64,000 nucleotides of DNA from Gemmobacter serpentinus (GTDB lineage: Bacteria > Pseudomonadota > Alphaproteobacteria > Rhodobacterales > Rhodobacteraceae), in contig NZ_WCHR01000017.1 of assembly GCF_008973825.1 (NCBI RefSeq), forward strand, positions 62,001-126,000, written 5' to 3'. This document shows, one piece after another, positions 8,490-17,442 of this stretch. The number at the start of each line of letters is the position of its first letter. Position 1 is the first letter of the stretch. Made by a program: the position numbers and the translations under genes. The notes below the pieces were generated by a model that was not told the DNA's origin, did no database searches, and worked only from the letters and a program-made list of their open reading frames with translations.

Positions 8490-9308
8490 ATGCCCGACCT
8501 TGCCACCCTCTCGCCGATGCTTCTGCTGCTGATCGTGATCGGAGGGCTGGCCGGGGTGATCGCTGGGCTTCTGGGCGTGGGTGGCGGTATCGTGCTGGTG
8601 CCAGCCTTCTTCTATGCCTTCTCGCATCTGGGATATGAGGGCCCGCAGTTGATGCAGGTCTGCCTGGGCACATCGCTGGCCACGATCATGGCGACCGCGA
8701 TGCGATCCGTGAAGGGGCATGATCGCAAGGGCGCGGTGGATTGGGCGGTGCTGAAGGGCTGGGCCCCCGCGATTGCCATTGGCGCGGTCGCGGGGTTCCT
8801 GCTGGCCACGCGATTGAAATCGGTGACCTTGCAGGCGCTGTTTGGGGTGCTGGGGCTGATTGCGGGTCTGTGGATGGCCTTTGGTCGTGCCGATTGGCGG
8901 CTTGGCGCGGCGCTGCCGGATGGGCCCGGCAAATGGGCCATGGGCGGCGGGCTTGGCTTCCTGTCGGTGCTGATGGGCATTGGCGGCGGCACCTTTGGCG
9001 TCCCGATGATGACGCTGTTCGGTGTGCCGATCCATCGCGCGGTCGGCACCGCCTCGGGCTTCGGGTTGATCATCGCGATCCCCTCGGCCCTTGGATTTCT
9101 GACCATGAACATCGCTGATGCCCCGCCCTATACGCTGGGTGCGGTGAACCTGCCCGCCTTCGCGGTGATCGTCGTGATGACGCTTTTGACCACGCCACTG
9201 GGCGTGAAGCTGGCCCATGCGATGGACCCCAAGCCCTTGAAGCGCGCCTTTGCCGCCTTCCTGATCCTTGTCGCGCTGAACATGTTGCGCAAGGCCGCCG
9301 GATACTGA
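8490..9308 (+). CDS. TauE/SafE family sulfite exporter-like permease
   Basis: The product has 272 residues with about eight transmembrane segments in two similar halves, each containing the Gly-rich family motif: GVIAGLLGVGGGIVLVPAFF near residue 25 and FLSVLMGIGGGTFGVPMMTL near residue 155. These are the two halves of the TSUP fold. Members export or import small anions such as sulfite, sulfoacetate or carboxylates. The start at ATG 8490 is favoured by AGGA six bases upstream and by the helix that begins soon after; an ORF extension to 8391 adds a non-membrane, Arg-rich piece. It stands alone. The substrate is not determined. Confidence 0.85.
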   Translation: MPDLATLSPMLLLLIVIGGLAGVIAGLLGVGGGIVLVPAFFYAFSHLGYEGPQLMQVCLGTSLATIMATAMRSVKGHDRKGAVDWAVLKGWAPAIAIGAVAGFLLATRLKSVTLQALFGVLGLIAGLWMAFGRADWRLGAALPDGPGKWAMGGGLGFLSVLMGIGGGTFGVPMMTLFGVPIHRAVGTASGFGLIIAIPSALGFLTMNIADAPPYTLGAVNLPAFAVIVVMTLLTTPLGVKLAHAMDPKPLKRAFAAFLILVALNMLRKAAGY

Positions 9309-9397
9309 ACGGCGATCCATGGGCGACGGGCGGAAGTTGCGCAACGGTCCTGCGACGAAGGCCGGAAACTGAATGGCGATCCTTCGACGAAGGATCG
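9305..9397. repeat. Duplicated segment plus palindromic repeat after the TauE gene
   Basis: The motif CTGAACGGCGATCC at 9306 recurs as CTGAATGGCGATCC at 9369. The second copy leads directly into a perfect palindrome CGATCCTTCG-A-CGAAGGATCG at 9377-9397. This is one member of the dispersed NGATTTTTCG-N-CGAAAAATCN family seen elsewhere in the window. Confidence 0.65.
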
Positions 9398-9403
9398 TGG
9401 GTG

Positions 9404-9583
9404 CTAGTCCTGTGACCGCAGCGCGCGGGCGGGCAGGTCGGCCATCACGGCGCGGCGCGCCTCGGGGCTCATGCTGGACCAGAGGCCGATTTCCTCCAGC
9501 GTGCGGTGGCATCCGGTGCAGCTTCGGGTCACCGGATGCAGCTGGCAGCGTTTCACGCAGGGGCTCTCGACCGCGCTATTCAT
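9404..9583 (-). CDS. DUF1289 domain small cysteine-rich protein
   Basis: The 59-residue protein has the DUF1289 pattern: [11 protein letters not shown], then [19 protein letters not shown]. Four conserved cysteines (C-x3-C and C-x2-C) could bind a metal or Fe-S centre. The family function is unknown. The ATG lies inside the end of ruvX (overlap of eight bases), so it is translationally coupled to ruvX and is the last gene of the ccmI-ruvX-DUF1289 operon. Confidence 0.8.
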   Translation of the reverse strand: MNSAVESPCVKRCQLHPVTRSCTGCHRTLEEIGLWSSMSPEARRAVMADLPARALRSQD

Positions 9584-10091
9584 CTTCTTGCGCGGCAAGG
9601 CGGGCGGCGTGCTCGGCTTCGCGCCGCAGATGCGCCAGTCGGTCCAGCGCGCCCTGCAGGATGAAGCCCGCCGCCACATGGTCGATCACTTCGGCGCGTT
9701 TCTTGCGCGAGGTATCGGCCTCCAGCAGCGCGCGTTCGGCGGCAACCGTCGACAGCCGTTCATCCCAGAACAGCACGGGCAGCGGTGACAGCGGTGCCAG
9801 ATTGCGCACGAAGGCGCGGGTTGATTGCGCGCGCGGGCCTTCTGACCCATCCATATTGCGCGGCAGGCCGATCACGATGCCGACCACCTGCCGGGCGGTC
9901 AGCAGTTTCAGCAAGGCCTCGGCATCCTTGGTGAATTTCTCGCGCCGGATGGTCTGGCTGGGGGTCGCCACCCCGCGCATCACGTCTGATATGGCAACCC
10001 CGATGGTCTTGGTGCCCAGATCCAGACCCGCCAGCGCGCCGCTGCGGGGCAGGGTGGTCACAAATTCTGTCGCATCCTCGAAACCGCTCAT
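9576..10091 (-). CDS. ruvX: Putative Holliday junction resolvase RuvX (YqgF)
   Basis: The product has 171 residues, slightly longer than average, with an RNase H-like fold. The first acidic strand is [19 protein letters not shown], the central strand [17 protein letters not shown], and later come [12 protein letters not shown] and the final [10 protein letters not shown] with the catalytic Asp. RuvX/YqgF is an essential nuclease implicated in 16S rRNA 5'-end maturation and in junction resolution. The start at ATG 10091 overlaps the ccmI stop (ATGA), so the long N-terminal extension that could be drawn upstream is rejected. Confidence 0.88.
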   Translation of the reverse strand: MSGFEDATEFVTTLPRSGALAGLDLGTKTIGVAISDVMRGVATPSQTIRREKFTKDAEALLKLLTARQVVGIVIGLPRNMDGSEGPRAQSTRAFVRNLAPLSPLPVLFWDERLSTVAAERALLEADTSRKKRAEVIDHVAAGFILQGALDRLAHLRREAEHAARLAAQEDE

Positions 10092-11335
10092 TGCACCACC
10101 CCTGCCTGTTTGGCGGCGGACTCCAGTTGGGCCAAATCTTCCGCACGCCCCTCGAACCGCGCCTGCGCCTCGGCATAGATCGCGCGGGCGCGATCCGTCT
10201 CGCCCAGGACCCCAAGCGCGGAAATCAGTCGCGCCCATTCTTCCGCGCTGCCCCCATCGCGCGCAAGCCGGTCGTTCAACTGCGTGACCATGCCTTCGAT
10301 CATGGCCTGACGGTCGGCCTCCGACATCTCGGAGGCTGCGGCGACGGCCGCGGCATCCGGGCCGGGCAAGGCGGAGCCGGGCAGGGTGGTCGCCTGCCCT
10401 GGCGGCAAGGCGTAACGCACCCCGGCAAATTGCGCGAGCTGTTCGATATCCTGCCGGATGGGTGCCACCCAGGGCGCATCGGGGGGCGAGACCTCCAGCA
10501 GATCGCGCCAGATCGGAAAGGCCAGATCCGGGCGCCCGGTCTGCATCAGCATCAAGCCGGAATAGAACCGGGCCGAGCCATTGGTCGGATCGCGTTGCAG
10601 CGCGGCTTGCAGCGCCGCCTCGGCCTCGGGCGAAACATAGCCGCCTGCGGCAAAGACCATAAGCTCCGCCTGCACGGCGTAATCCTCGGCGGTTGCCTGA
10701 TCGCCCTTGATGCGGATGATCTGGGCCTGTGCCCGCTGCGCTGCACCATAAAATCCAAGCCGTGCCTCGTTCTGCGCCAGCAATTCCTGTCCGCGCAGAT
10801 CATCGGGGCGGGCTTTTGTCGTTTCGCGCAGACGCTCCATCAGGGTCAGAAACTCAGGATCCACCTCTTCGGGTGCGACAGGCAGCGGGGCCTCCGCCTC
10901 GGCCAGTGCCTGGCCGGGGCGATTGAGCCGGGCCTCCTCGGCGACAGCAATGCGGGCGGCCAGCGGCAGGTCGGGGTAAAGCGGTGCGCCAAGTCGTGCC
11001 TGATAGAGCCAGATCGACCCTGCCACCATCGCAAGCATGACTGCGCCGGTCAGGGCAATGCCCGGCCCCTTGGCGCGGGCGGCGGTGCCTTGCGCCTGTT
11101 TGTCTGCCTCCAGAATGCGGCGCGATACCTCGATGCGCAGCCTTGCGGCCTCTTCAACCGACAGGGTGCCGCGCGCGGCGTCACGGTCCACTTCAGCCAA
11201 TTGATCACGATAGATGCGCAGGTCGACCTGCGTCTCGGGCATTTGATCCTGTGCCCGTCCCCGCCACAGCCCGAGAAACAGCGCAGCGCATGAGGCCACC
11301 ACCAGCCCCGCCGCCGTTACCCAGAACATCGCCAT
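10088..11335 (-). CDS. ccmI: c-type cytochrome biogenesis protein CcmI
   Basis: The product is a 415-residue membrane protein of the System I cytochrome c maturation apparatus. The N-terminus has two transmembrane helices ([20 protein letters not shown] at residues 3-22 and [19 protein letters not shown] near 100). Between them is a cytoplasmic leucine-zipper-like loop ([20 protein letters not shown]). The C-terminal half is a periplasmic TPR region that holds apocytochrome for the CcmF/CcmH haem ligation complex. The start at ATG 11335 has GGAG six bases upstream. It heads the ccmI-ruvX-DUF1289 operon. The other ccm genes are not in the window. Confidence 0.88.
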   Translation of the reverse strand: MAMFWVTAAGLVVASCAALFLGLWRGRAQDQMPETQVDLRIYRDQLAEVDRDAARGTLSVEEAARLRIEVSRRILEADKQAQGTAARAKGPGIALTGAVMLAMVAGSIWLYQARLGAPLYPDLPLAARIAVAEEARLNRPGQALAEAEAPLPVAPEEVDPEFLTLMERLRETTKARPDDLRGQELLAQNEARLGFYGAAQRAQAQIIRIKGDQATAEDYAVQAELMVFAAGGYVSPEAEAALQAALQRDPTNGSARFYSGLMLMQTGRPDLAFPIWRDLLEVSPPDAPWVAPIRQDIEQLAQFAGVRYALPPGQATTLPGSALPGPDAAAVAAASEMSEADRQAMIEGMVTQLNDRLARDGGSAEEWARLISALGVLGETDRARAIYAEAQARFEGRAEDLAQLESAAKQAGVVQ

Positions 11336-11597
11336 CGCTTTCTCCGTTCGCTCCATGCGCAAGGCCCCATGTAACCTTCCCTGCCGCGTGGCAAAAGGGG
11401 CTTGGAGTCGCAGGGGCGGCAACGGGGCAGCAAGGCCTGCGTCCCTTGCGACGACCATGTCGCAATTTTCCCCATTGTGCCGCTCCGCTTGGCGGAACAT
11501 TTTGCGGTTCAGGGCATGATTCAACCATGGCGTTCACCACGCCAGACTTTCGGGGCCACACCCCCGGGGCCTGACAGATGCGGGAGCAAGATATCCA

Positions 11598-12848
11598 ATG
11601 AAACGCTATTCGGTCTTTGCGATTGCCCGAGAAGCCATGCGCTACCATCAGGGATGGGAAAAAGCGTGGCGCGCCCCGGTGCCGAAAGCCGCCTATGACG
11701 CGATCATCGTGGGCGCGGGTGGCCATGGTCTGGCAACGGCCTATTACCTTGGCAAGAATTACGGCATTACCAATGTAGCGGTGATCGAAAAAGGGTGGCT
11801 CGGCGGCGGCAATACCGGGCGCAATACGACCATCATCCGCTCCAACTATCTGCAAGACTGCTCGGCCGCGATCTATGACAAGGCGCTCAGCCTTTACGAA
11901 AATCTCAGCCAGGACCTGAACTACAACGTGATGTTCAGCCCGCGTGGCCTGTTGATGCTGGCGCAGACCCATCACGAGGTGCGCGGCTACAAGCGCACCG
12001 TTCATGCCAATGCGCTGCAAGGCATCTCGAAAACCGAATGGATCGGGCCGGAACAGGTCAAGGAACTGGTGCCGATCATGAATATCGACGGGCCGCGCTA
12101 TCCGGTGCTTGGCGCGCTCTACCAGCCGCGCGGCGGCACCGCCCGCCATGACGCGGTGGCCTGGGGGCTGGCCCGTGCCTGCAGCGATATGGGGATGGAC
12201 ATCATCCAGCAGACCGAAGTGACCGGCGTCCGCTCCGAGCAAGGCCAGGTCGTGGGGGTCGAGACCTCGCGCGGCTTCATCGGCTGCAAGAAACTGGGCA
12301 TCGTGGTCGCGGGCCATTCCGGCCAATTGGCCGAGATGGCGGGCTTCCGCCTGCCGGTCGAATCGCTGGCCCTTCAGGCGCTGGTCTCCGAGCCGATCAA
12401 GCCCTGCATCGATGTCGTGGTGATGGCCAATACCGTGCATGGCTATATGAGCCAGTCCGACAAGGGTGAGCTGGTGATCGGCGGCGGCACCGACGGGTTC
12501 AACAACTTCACGCAACGCGGCAGCTTCCACCATATCGAGGAAACCCTGCGCGCGCTGGTCGAGACCTTCCCGATCATCAGCCGGGTCAAGATGCTGCGGC
12601 AATGGGGCGGCATCGTCGACATGACCGGCGACCGTTCGCCCATCATCTCCAAGACGCCCCTTGGCAATTGCTTCATCAATTGCGGCTGGGGCACCGGCGG
12701 CTTCAAGGCGATCCCCGGCTCCGGCTGGGCCATGGCCGAGCTGATGGCCAAGGGCGAGCCCGGGCCGCTGGCGGCCGAGTTCAACATGTGGCGCTTCCGC
12801 GAAGGGCAGTTCATCGATGAATCGGTGGCCGCCGGGGTGGCGCATTGA
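11598..12848 (+). CDS. soxB: Sarcosine oxidase beta subunit
   Basis: This 416-residue flavoprotein subunit of heterotetrameric sarcosine oxidase oxidises sarcosine (N-methylglycine) to glycine, formaldehyde or methylene-tetrahydrofolate, and H2O2. The dinucleotide motif IIVGAGGHGLATAYYLG (residues 36-52) binds FAD. GGGNTGRNTTIIRSNYL is the usual beta-subunit motif. His184 in TARHDAVAWG fits the histidine that carries covalent FMN in this family. The C-terminus contains the GTGGFKAIPGSG loop. A GGGAG site lies upstream of the ATG. It is the first gene of soxBDAG and is divergent from ccmI, so its promoter lies in 11336-11597. Confidence 0.95.
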   Translation: MKRYSVFAIAREAMRYHQGWEKAWRAPVPKAAYDAIIVGAGGHGLATAYYLGKNYGITNVAVIEKGWLGGGNTGRNTTIIRSNYLQDCSAAIYDKALSLYENLSQDLNYNVMFSPRGLLMLAQTHHEVRGYKRTVHANALQGISKTEWIGPEQVKELVPIMNIDGPRYPVLGALYQPRGGTARHDAVAWGLARACSDMGMDIIQQTEVTGVRSEQGQVVGVETSRGFIGCKKLGIVVAGHSGQLAEMAGFRLPVESLALQALVSEPIKPCIDVVVMANTVHGYMSQSDKGELVIGGGTDGFNNFTQRGSFHHIEETLRALVETFPIISRVKMLRQWGGIVDMTGDRSPIISKTPLGNCFINCGWGTGGFKAIPGSGWAMAELMAKGEPGPLAAEFNMWRFREGQFIDESVAAGVAH

Positions 12849-12858
12849 TGCAGGGCAC

Positions 12859-12879
12859 CGATTTTTCGCCGAAAAATCG
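12859..12879. repeat. Dispersed palindrome (GATTTTTCG-N-CGAAAAATC family)
   Basis: A perfect 10-bp inverted repeat around a single central C lies 10 bases after the soxB stop, in the 81-base gap before soxD. It is inside the operon, so it may act as an mRNA hairpin rather than a full terminator. Confidence 0.75.
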
Positions 12880-12929
12880 CAGGCAGCATGTCTTCACCGA
12901 AGAGATGCGTTTCGCACAGGACAAGACCG

Positions 12930-13253
12930 ATGCTTCTTCTTGAATGCCCCTATTGCGGCGTGAAGGCCGAGGAAACCGAGCTGAGCCCCGGTGGTGAGGC
13001 GCATCTGAAACGCTTCGGCCCCGGCTCGACGGCCGAGGAATTCGAGGCCTATATGTTTGCCCGCAAGAACCCCAAAGGCGTGCATTTCGAACGCTGGCGC
13101 CATGCCTATGGCTGCGGCAAGTGGTTCCTGGCCGCGCGTTGCACCGCCACGCTCGAGGTCTTCGGGACCTATCCCGCCCAGACCACCGAGCCGCCCGCCG
13201 ACATTATCGACAAGATCAAGGCCAAGCGGCCGGACTGGAAGGGTTGGAAATGA
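12930..13253 (+). CDS. soxD: Sarcosine oxidase delta subunit
   Basis: The 107-residue zinc-binding subunit matches SoxD in length and ligands: Cys6 and Cys9 (LECPYCG), then His58 and Cys62 in WRHAYGCGKW. The delta subunit stabilises the heterotetramer and lies near the site where methylene groups pass to folate. The ATG at 12930 is chosen because the cysteine motif normally begins at residue 6; an upstream ATG at 12888 would add an unconserved basic segment. Its stop overlaps the soxA start (ATGA), showing tight coupling. Confidence 0.93.
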   Translation: MLLLECPYCGVKAEETELSPGGEAHLKRFGPGSTAEEFEAYMFARKNPKGVHFERWRHAYGCGKWFLAARCTATLEVFGTYPAQTTEPPADIIDKIKAKRPDWKGWK

Positions 13254-16228
13254 GCACCCGTCTCGCCAAAGGTGGCCGTCTGATCGACCGCACCACCGCC
13301 TATGAATTCAGCTTCAACGGCAAGCGCCTGAAGGGCTATGCCGGCGATACGCTGGCCGCGGCCCTGCTGGCCAATGACCAGATGCTGGTCGGGCGCAGCT
13401 TCAAATATCACCGCCCGCGCGGCATCGTGGCCTCGGGCGCGGAAGAGCCGAACGCGCTGGTGAATATGGGCGAGGGCGGCCGGTTCGAGCCGAACCAGCG
13501 CGTAACCACGACCGAGCTGTTCGACGGCTTGACCTGCCGGTCGCAAAACCACTGGCCCAGCCTTGAGCTGGATGTGGGCGTTCTGAACAACTATGCCGCC
13601 CGCTTCCTGCCTGCGGGCTTCTACTACAAGACCTTCATCCATCCGCGTTTCGCCTGGAAACATGTGTTCGAGCCGGTGATCCGCCATTCGGCGGGCCTTG
13701 GCAAAGCGCCGAAGGAGCAGGATGCCGACCGCTATGAGCAGGCCTATGCCTTTTGCGACCTGCTGGTCGTGGGCGGCGGCATTGCCGGTCTTCAGGCCGC
13801 ATTGGTGGCGGCCCAGGCGGGCAAGCGCGTCTGGCTGGTGGAGCAGACCGCGCATTTCGGCGGTCGTGCCATGGTAGACGGGGCCGAGATCGACGGCCAA
13901 CCTGTCGAGGCCTGGGTCAAGGCCACGCTGGCAAAGCTGGAAGGCTTCGACAACGTGACGATCCGCGCCCGCTGCATGGCGGCGGGGTCTTACGATCACG
14001 GCTATGTCCTGCTGGATGAAAAGATCGCCGACCACACCCCCGGCGACGGGCGCCCGCGTCATCGCCTGTGGCGTCTGCGCGCGGGTCAGATCGTCGCCGC
14101 AACCGGCGCGATCGAGCGCCCGCTGTCGTTTGCGGGCAATGACATTCCCGGCGTCATGCTGGCCTCGGCCGTGCGCGACTATGTGGTGAATTTCGCCGTG
14201 GCCCCTGGCGACCGCACGGTCGTCGTGACCAACAATGACGATGCCTATCGCACCGCCATCGCGCTGAAACAGGCAGGGCTTGAGGTGCCGGTGATCCTTG
14301 ATGCCCGCGCCACCGCCAATGGCGATCTGCCGGCACAGGCCCGTGCCCTTGGCATCCGGGTCGAGACCGGCAAGGCCATTGCCAAGGTGAAGGGCGGCAA
14401 GCGTGTGACCGCCGTCGCGATCTGCGCGCAGGCCGGTCAAGGAGCCGTGCAGGAAGAGATCGCCTGTGATGCGGTCGCCATGTCGGGTGGCTGGTCGCCG
14501 GTCGTCCATCTATGGAGCCATTGCGGCGGCAAGCTGACCTGGGATGCGGCACAGGCGCAGTTCGTGCCCAATCGCGAACAGCCGCCGCGCAACCACGACG
14601 GATCGGCGCTGGTGGTGACAGCGGGCACCGCCTCGGGCCTGCTGACCACGGCGGAGGTGCTGGCAGACGCCACGGCCTCGGTCGGCGGTGCGCAGGCACC
14701 CGCAGCGCAAGGCCCGGCAGAGGCCGCGATGGAGCCGGTCTGGGTCATGCCGCAAGGTGCCCCGATTGCGCTGCGCGCCAAGATGTGGCTGGACTATCAG
14801 AATGACGTGAAGGTCTCTGACGTGCAGCTTGCGGCGCGCGAAGGCTATACTTCGGTCGAACATACCAAACGCTATACCACGCTGGGCATGGCAACCGATC
14901 AGGGCAAGCTCAGCAATATCAACGGTCTGGCAGTTCTGGCTGACAGCCTGTCGGCGGCGATTCCGCAGGTTGGCACCACCACCTTCCGCCCGCCCTATAC
15001 GCCGGTGACGCTTGGTGCCCTGGCAGGCGAGGCGCGCGGCGAGATCTTCCAGCCGCTGCGCCGCAGCCCGGTGCATGACTGGCATGTGTCGCAGCGCGCC
15101 TATCTGGAGCCTGTGGGCCTGTGGCAGCGTCCCTATTGCTATCCGCGCCCCGGCGAGACCCATGAACAGGCGGTTCACCGCGAGGTGAAGAACACCCGCA
15201 GCAATGTGGGCCTGCTGGACGCCTCGACCCTTGGCAAGATCATCGTCAAGGGGCCGGATGCGGGCAAGTTCCTCGACATGCTTTACACCAATGTCATGTC
15301 GACCCTGCCGATCGGCAAATGCCGTTACGGGTTGATGTGCAACGAGCAAGGGTTCCTCAGCGATGACGGCGTGGTTGCGCGCATCGACGAGGATACCTGG
15401 CTGTGCCACACCACCTCGGGCGGGTCGGACCGCATCCACGCCTGGATGGAAGACTGGCTGCAATGCGAATGGTGGGATTGGCAGGTCTATACCGCCAATG
15501 TGACCGAACAATTCGCACAATTCGCGGTGGTCGGCCCCAATGCCCGCAAGGTTCTGGAAAAGCTGGGGGGCATGGATGTCTCGAAAGAGACGCTGCCCTT
15601 CATGCAATGGGCTGATGGTGTGCTTGGCGGCTTCCGCGTGCGGGCCTACCGCATCAGCTTCTCGGGGGAGCTGTCCTACGAGATTGCGGTTCCCGCATCC
15701 GAAGGCCGCGCCTTCTGGGACGCGCTGCTGGCCGCTGGGACCGAGTTCGGCATGATGCCTTACGGCACCGAGGGCCTGCATATCCTGCGCGCCGAAAAGG
15801 GCTTCATCATGATCGGGGATGAAACCGATGGCACGGTGATCCCGCAGGACCTGAACCTTGGCTGGGCGATCTCCAAGAAGAAGGCGGATTACCTGGGCAA
15901 GCGCGGGCAGGAACGGCCCTATCTGGCCGGGACGGATCGCTGGACGTTGGTCGGCCTTGAAACGCTGGATGGCAGCGTGATCGAGGATGGTGCCTATGCG
16001 GTGGCCCCGGGCACCAATGCCAATGGTCAGCGCAATACACAGGGGCGCGTGACCTCCACCTATTTCTCGCCGACCTTGGGCAAGGGCATTGCCATGGGTC
16101 TGGTGAAAGGGGGCCTTGCCCGTCTGGGCGAGGTGGTCGAGATGACCAAGCTGGGGGGCGGCACCGTGCAGGCGAAGATCGTCGATCCGGTCTTCTACGA
16201 CAAGGAAGGGGCAAAGCAGAATGTCTGA
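13250..16228 (+). CDS. soxA: Sarcosine oxidase alpha subunit
   Basis: The 992-residue alpha subunit has the expected order: an N-terminal 2Fe-2S ferredoxin-like fold without iron ligands (residues about 15-110, RSFKYHRPRGIVASGAEEPN), an NAD+-binding Rossmann part (LLVVGGGIAGLQAALVAAQA near 168), a disulfide-reductase-like region, and a GcvT-like folate-binding domain from about residue 600 (NTRSNVGLLDASTLGKIIVK onward). The folate domain converts the methylene unit to 5,10-methylene-tetrahydrofolate. Start ATG 13250 overlaps the soxD stop and gives the normal N-terminus MSTRLAKGGRLIDR. Its 3' end overlaps soxG by eight bases. Confidence 0.95.
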   Translation: MSTRLAKGGRLIDRTTAYEFSFNGKRLKGYAGDTLAAALLANDQMLVGRSFKYHRPRGIVASGAEEPNALVNMGEGGRFEPNQRVTTTELFDGLTCRSQNHWPSLELDVGVLNNYAARFLPAGFYYKTFIHPRFAWKHVFEPVIRHSAGLGKAPKEQDADRYEQAYAFCDLLVVGGGIAGLQAALVAAQAGKRVWLVEQTAHFGGRAMVDGAEIDGQPVEAWVKATLAKLEGFDNVTIRARCMAAGSYDHGYVLLDEKIADHTPGDGRPRHRLWRLRAGQIVAATGAIERPLSFAGNDIPGVMLASAVRDYVVNFAVAPGDRTVVVTNNDDAYRTAIALKQAGLEVPVILDARATANGDLPAQARALGIRVETGKAIAKVKGGKRVTAVAICAQAGQGAVQEEIACDAVAMSGGWSPVVHLWSHCGGKLTWDAAQAQFVPNREQPPRNHDGSALVVTAGTASGLLTTAEVLADATASVGGAQAPAAQGPAEAAMEPVWVMPQGAPIALRAKMWLDYQNDVKVSDVQLAAREGYTSVEHTKRYTTLGMATDQGKLSNINGLAVLADSLSAAIPQVGTTTFRPPYTPVTLGALAGEARGEIFQPLRRSPVHDWHVSQRAYLEPVGLWQRPYCYPRPGETHEQAVHREVKNTRSNVGLLDASTLGKIIVKGPDAGKFLDMLYTNVMSTLPIGKCRYGLMCNEQGFLSDDGVVARIDEDTWLCHTTSGGSDRIHAWMEDWLQCEWWDWQVYTANVTEQFAQFAVVGPNARKVLEKLGGMDVSKETLPFMQWADGVLGGFRVRAYRISFSGELSYEIAVPASEGRAFWDALLAAGTEFGMMPYGTEGLHILRAEKGFIMIGDETDGTVIPQDLNLGWAISKKKADYLGKRGQERPYLAGTDRWTLVGLETLDGSVIEDGAYAVAPGTNANGQRNTQGRVTSTYFSPTLGKGIAMGLVKGGLARLGEVVEMTKLGGGTVQAKIVDPVFYDKEGAKQNV

Positions 16229-16787
16229 CGCGATGAACACCCGCATCACCAGCGCTCTTGGCGGCGCTGTCGCTTCGGGCTTTGCCAGTATCCGCGAGAT
16301 CGGCCCGCAAGGCATGATCACGCTGCGCGCCAAACCCGATGTGAAAGGGCTGGCCGCCGCCGTGAAGGCGGTGACCGGCACCAAACTTCCCGAAGCCCGG
16401 CGGATCGAGGTGGCGGGCGACAAGGCCGCAGGCTGGATGAGCCCGGACGAATATCTGCTGGTGCTGCCCTATGCCGATGTGGCGGCCGCGCTGGCCACGC
16501 TGGCCGAGGAGCTGGCAGGCCAGCACCATCTGGCGGTCGATGTGTCGGATGCGCGCGCGGTCTTTCGCATTGAAGGGGCGGATGCGGGACAGGTGCTGAT
16601 GAAACTGGCCCCGGCAGACCTGTCAGAGCTGGAGCCGGGCGAGCTGCGCCGCACCCGTATCGCGCAGGTCGCAGGTGCGTTCTGGGCCGATGAGGGCGGC
16701 TTTACACTGGTCTGTTTCCGGTCCGTCGCGGGCTATGTGATGGGGCTTTTGTCGCATTCGGCGAAACCCGGTAGCGAACTGTTTTAA
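16221..16787 (+). CDS. soxG: Sarcosine oxidase gamma subunit
   Basis: The 188-residue gamma subunit is a GcvT-like domain without catalysis that packs against the folate domain of SoxA. Typical segments are IREIGPQGMITLRA, AGWMSPDEYLLVLP, VDVSDARAVFRIEG and the C-terminal SVAGYVMGLLSHS. It overlaps the end of soxA and is the last gene of soxBDAG. No folate-metabolism genes (glyA, purU, folD) follow, unlike in many relatives. A strong hairpin comes 38 bases after its stop. Confidence 0.93.
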   Translation: MSDAMNTRITSALGGAVASGFASIREIGPQGMITLRAKPDVKGLAAAVKAVTGTKLPEARRIEVAGDKAAGWMSPDEYLLVLPYADVAAALATLAEELAGQHHLAVDVSDARAVFRIEGADAGQVLMKLAPADLSELEPGELRRTRIAQVAGAFWADEGGFTLVCFRSVAGYVMGLLSHSAKPGSELF

Positions 16788-16824
16788 GGCGGAAAATTCC
16801 CCTTGGCATTGCCTTTGAAGGTTG

Positions 16825-16858
16825 TAATCTCCCGATGTTAACACGCATCGGGAGATTA
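16825..16858 (+). promoter_or_regulatory. 13-bp inverted repeat covering the next gene's ribosome-binding site
   Basis: TAATCTCCCGATG and CATCGGGAGATTA form a perfect 13-bp stem around an eight-base loop (TTAACACG). The right arm contains GGGAG, which is the likely ribosome-binding site of the gene starting at 16864. No T-tract follows. It may be a soxG terminator, a translational switch or a protein operator. Confidence 0.6.
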
Positions 16859-16863
16859 TCTTC

Positions 16864-17322
16864 GTGTTCAAAAGTGCCGTTGTCAAAAGTGCCTTTATCT
16901 GTGCCGCCGCTCTTTTCCTGACGGCGGGATCTGTTTCTGCAAAAACTGCGCCAGAATTCACTGGCTATGAATGTTCCATCAAGGCCTCGCAAGCCGGCAT
17001 GGGATGGATTGCACCGACCATTATCTTCGCCATGCAGGGTGACCGCGTGGCGGTGATCGACGGGATCGTGCACGCCAAGAACAATGGTAAGCCAGTGGAA
17101 GCAACCGTTGTCGAACAAACCGACAAGAAGCTGGTGCTGCGCTGGGAACTTGCCTTGTCCAACCGTGGCCAGTCCACGATCATGCGCTATCGTGCCGTGC
17201 TGTTCCACGAGACCGGGAAGATCACGGTGGATGCCCGCCCGGCAGGCTATGACAACAAGTTGCAGGATCGTGGCACATGTCAGCGGATCACCGCCAAGCC
17301 GGGCAAAAAGTCCAAGGGCTGA
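16864..17322 (+). CDS. Hypothetical secreted protein
   Basis: The product is 152 residues from GTG 16864, with GGGAG ten bases upstream. The N-terminus is a signal peptide (KSAVVKSAFICAAALFLTAG, cleavage after VSA). The mature domain is small and beta-rich with two cysteines (YECS near residue 38 and GTCQ near residue 141) that could form a disulfide, and a basic tail ending KPGKKSKG. The family is not recognised. It sits between soxG and sodB on the same strand, and its ribosome-binding site lies in a strong hairpin, which suggests regulated translation. Confidence 0.6.
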   Translation: MFKSAVVKSAFICAAALFLTAGSVSAKTAPEFTGYECSIKASQAGMGWIAPTIIFAMQGDRVAVIDGIVHAKNNGKPVEATVVEQTDKKLVLRWELALSNRGQSTIMRYRAVLFHETGKITVDARPAGYDNKLQDRGTCQRITAKPGKKSKG

Positions 17323-17376
17323 TCCGCCTGTGGCCAAATCTCGGGGTGGTTCTGTCGGAAATACAGTGACCGCCCC

Positions 17377-17406
17377 TTGACCTTACCATCCCGCACCCTC
17401 TTATTG
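17377..17406 (+). promoter_or_regulatory. Candidate promoter of sodB
   Basis: TTGACC (17377-17382) and TTATTG (17401-17406) are separated by 18 bases and lie 37 bases before the sodB ATG. The match is moderate and inferred by eye. Confidence 0.4.
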
Positions 17407-17442
17407 GGCAGCAAAGGACCAATCCCGAACAGGAGAAAGACC

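Noticed and set aside
11598-16787. soxBDAG read as sulfur-oxidation (thiosulfate) genes because of the gene symbol
   Set aside because: Subunit sizes, FAD/FMN motifs, the four zinc ligands of SoxD and the GcvT-like folate domain identify sarcosine oxidase.
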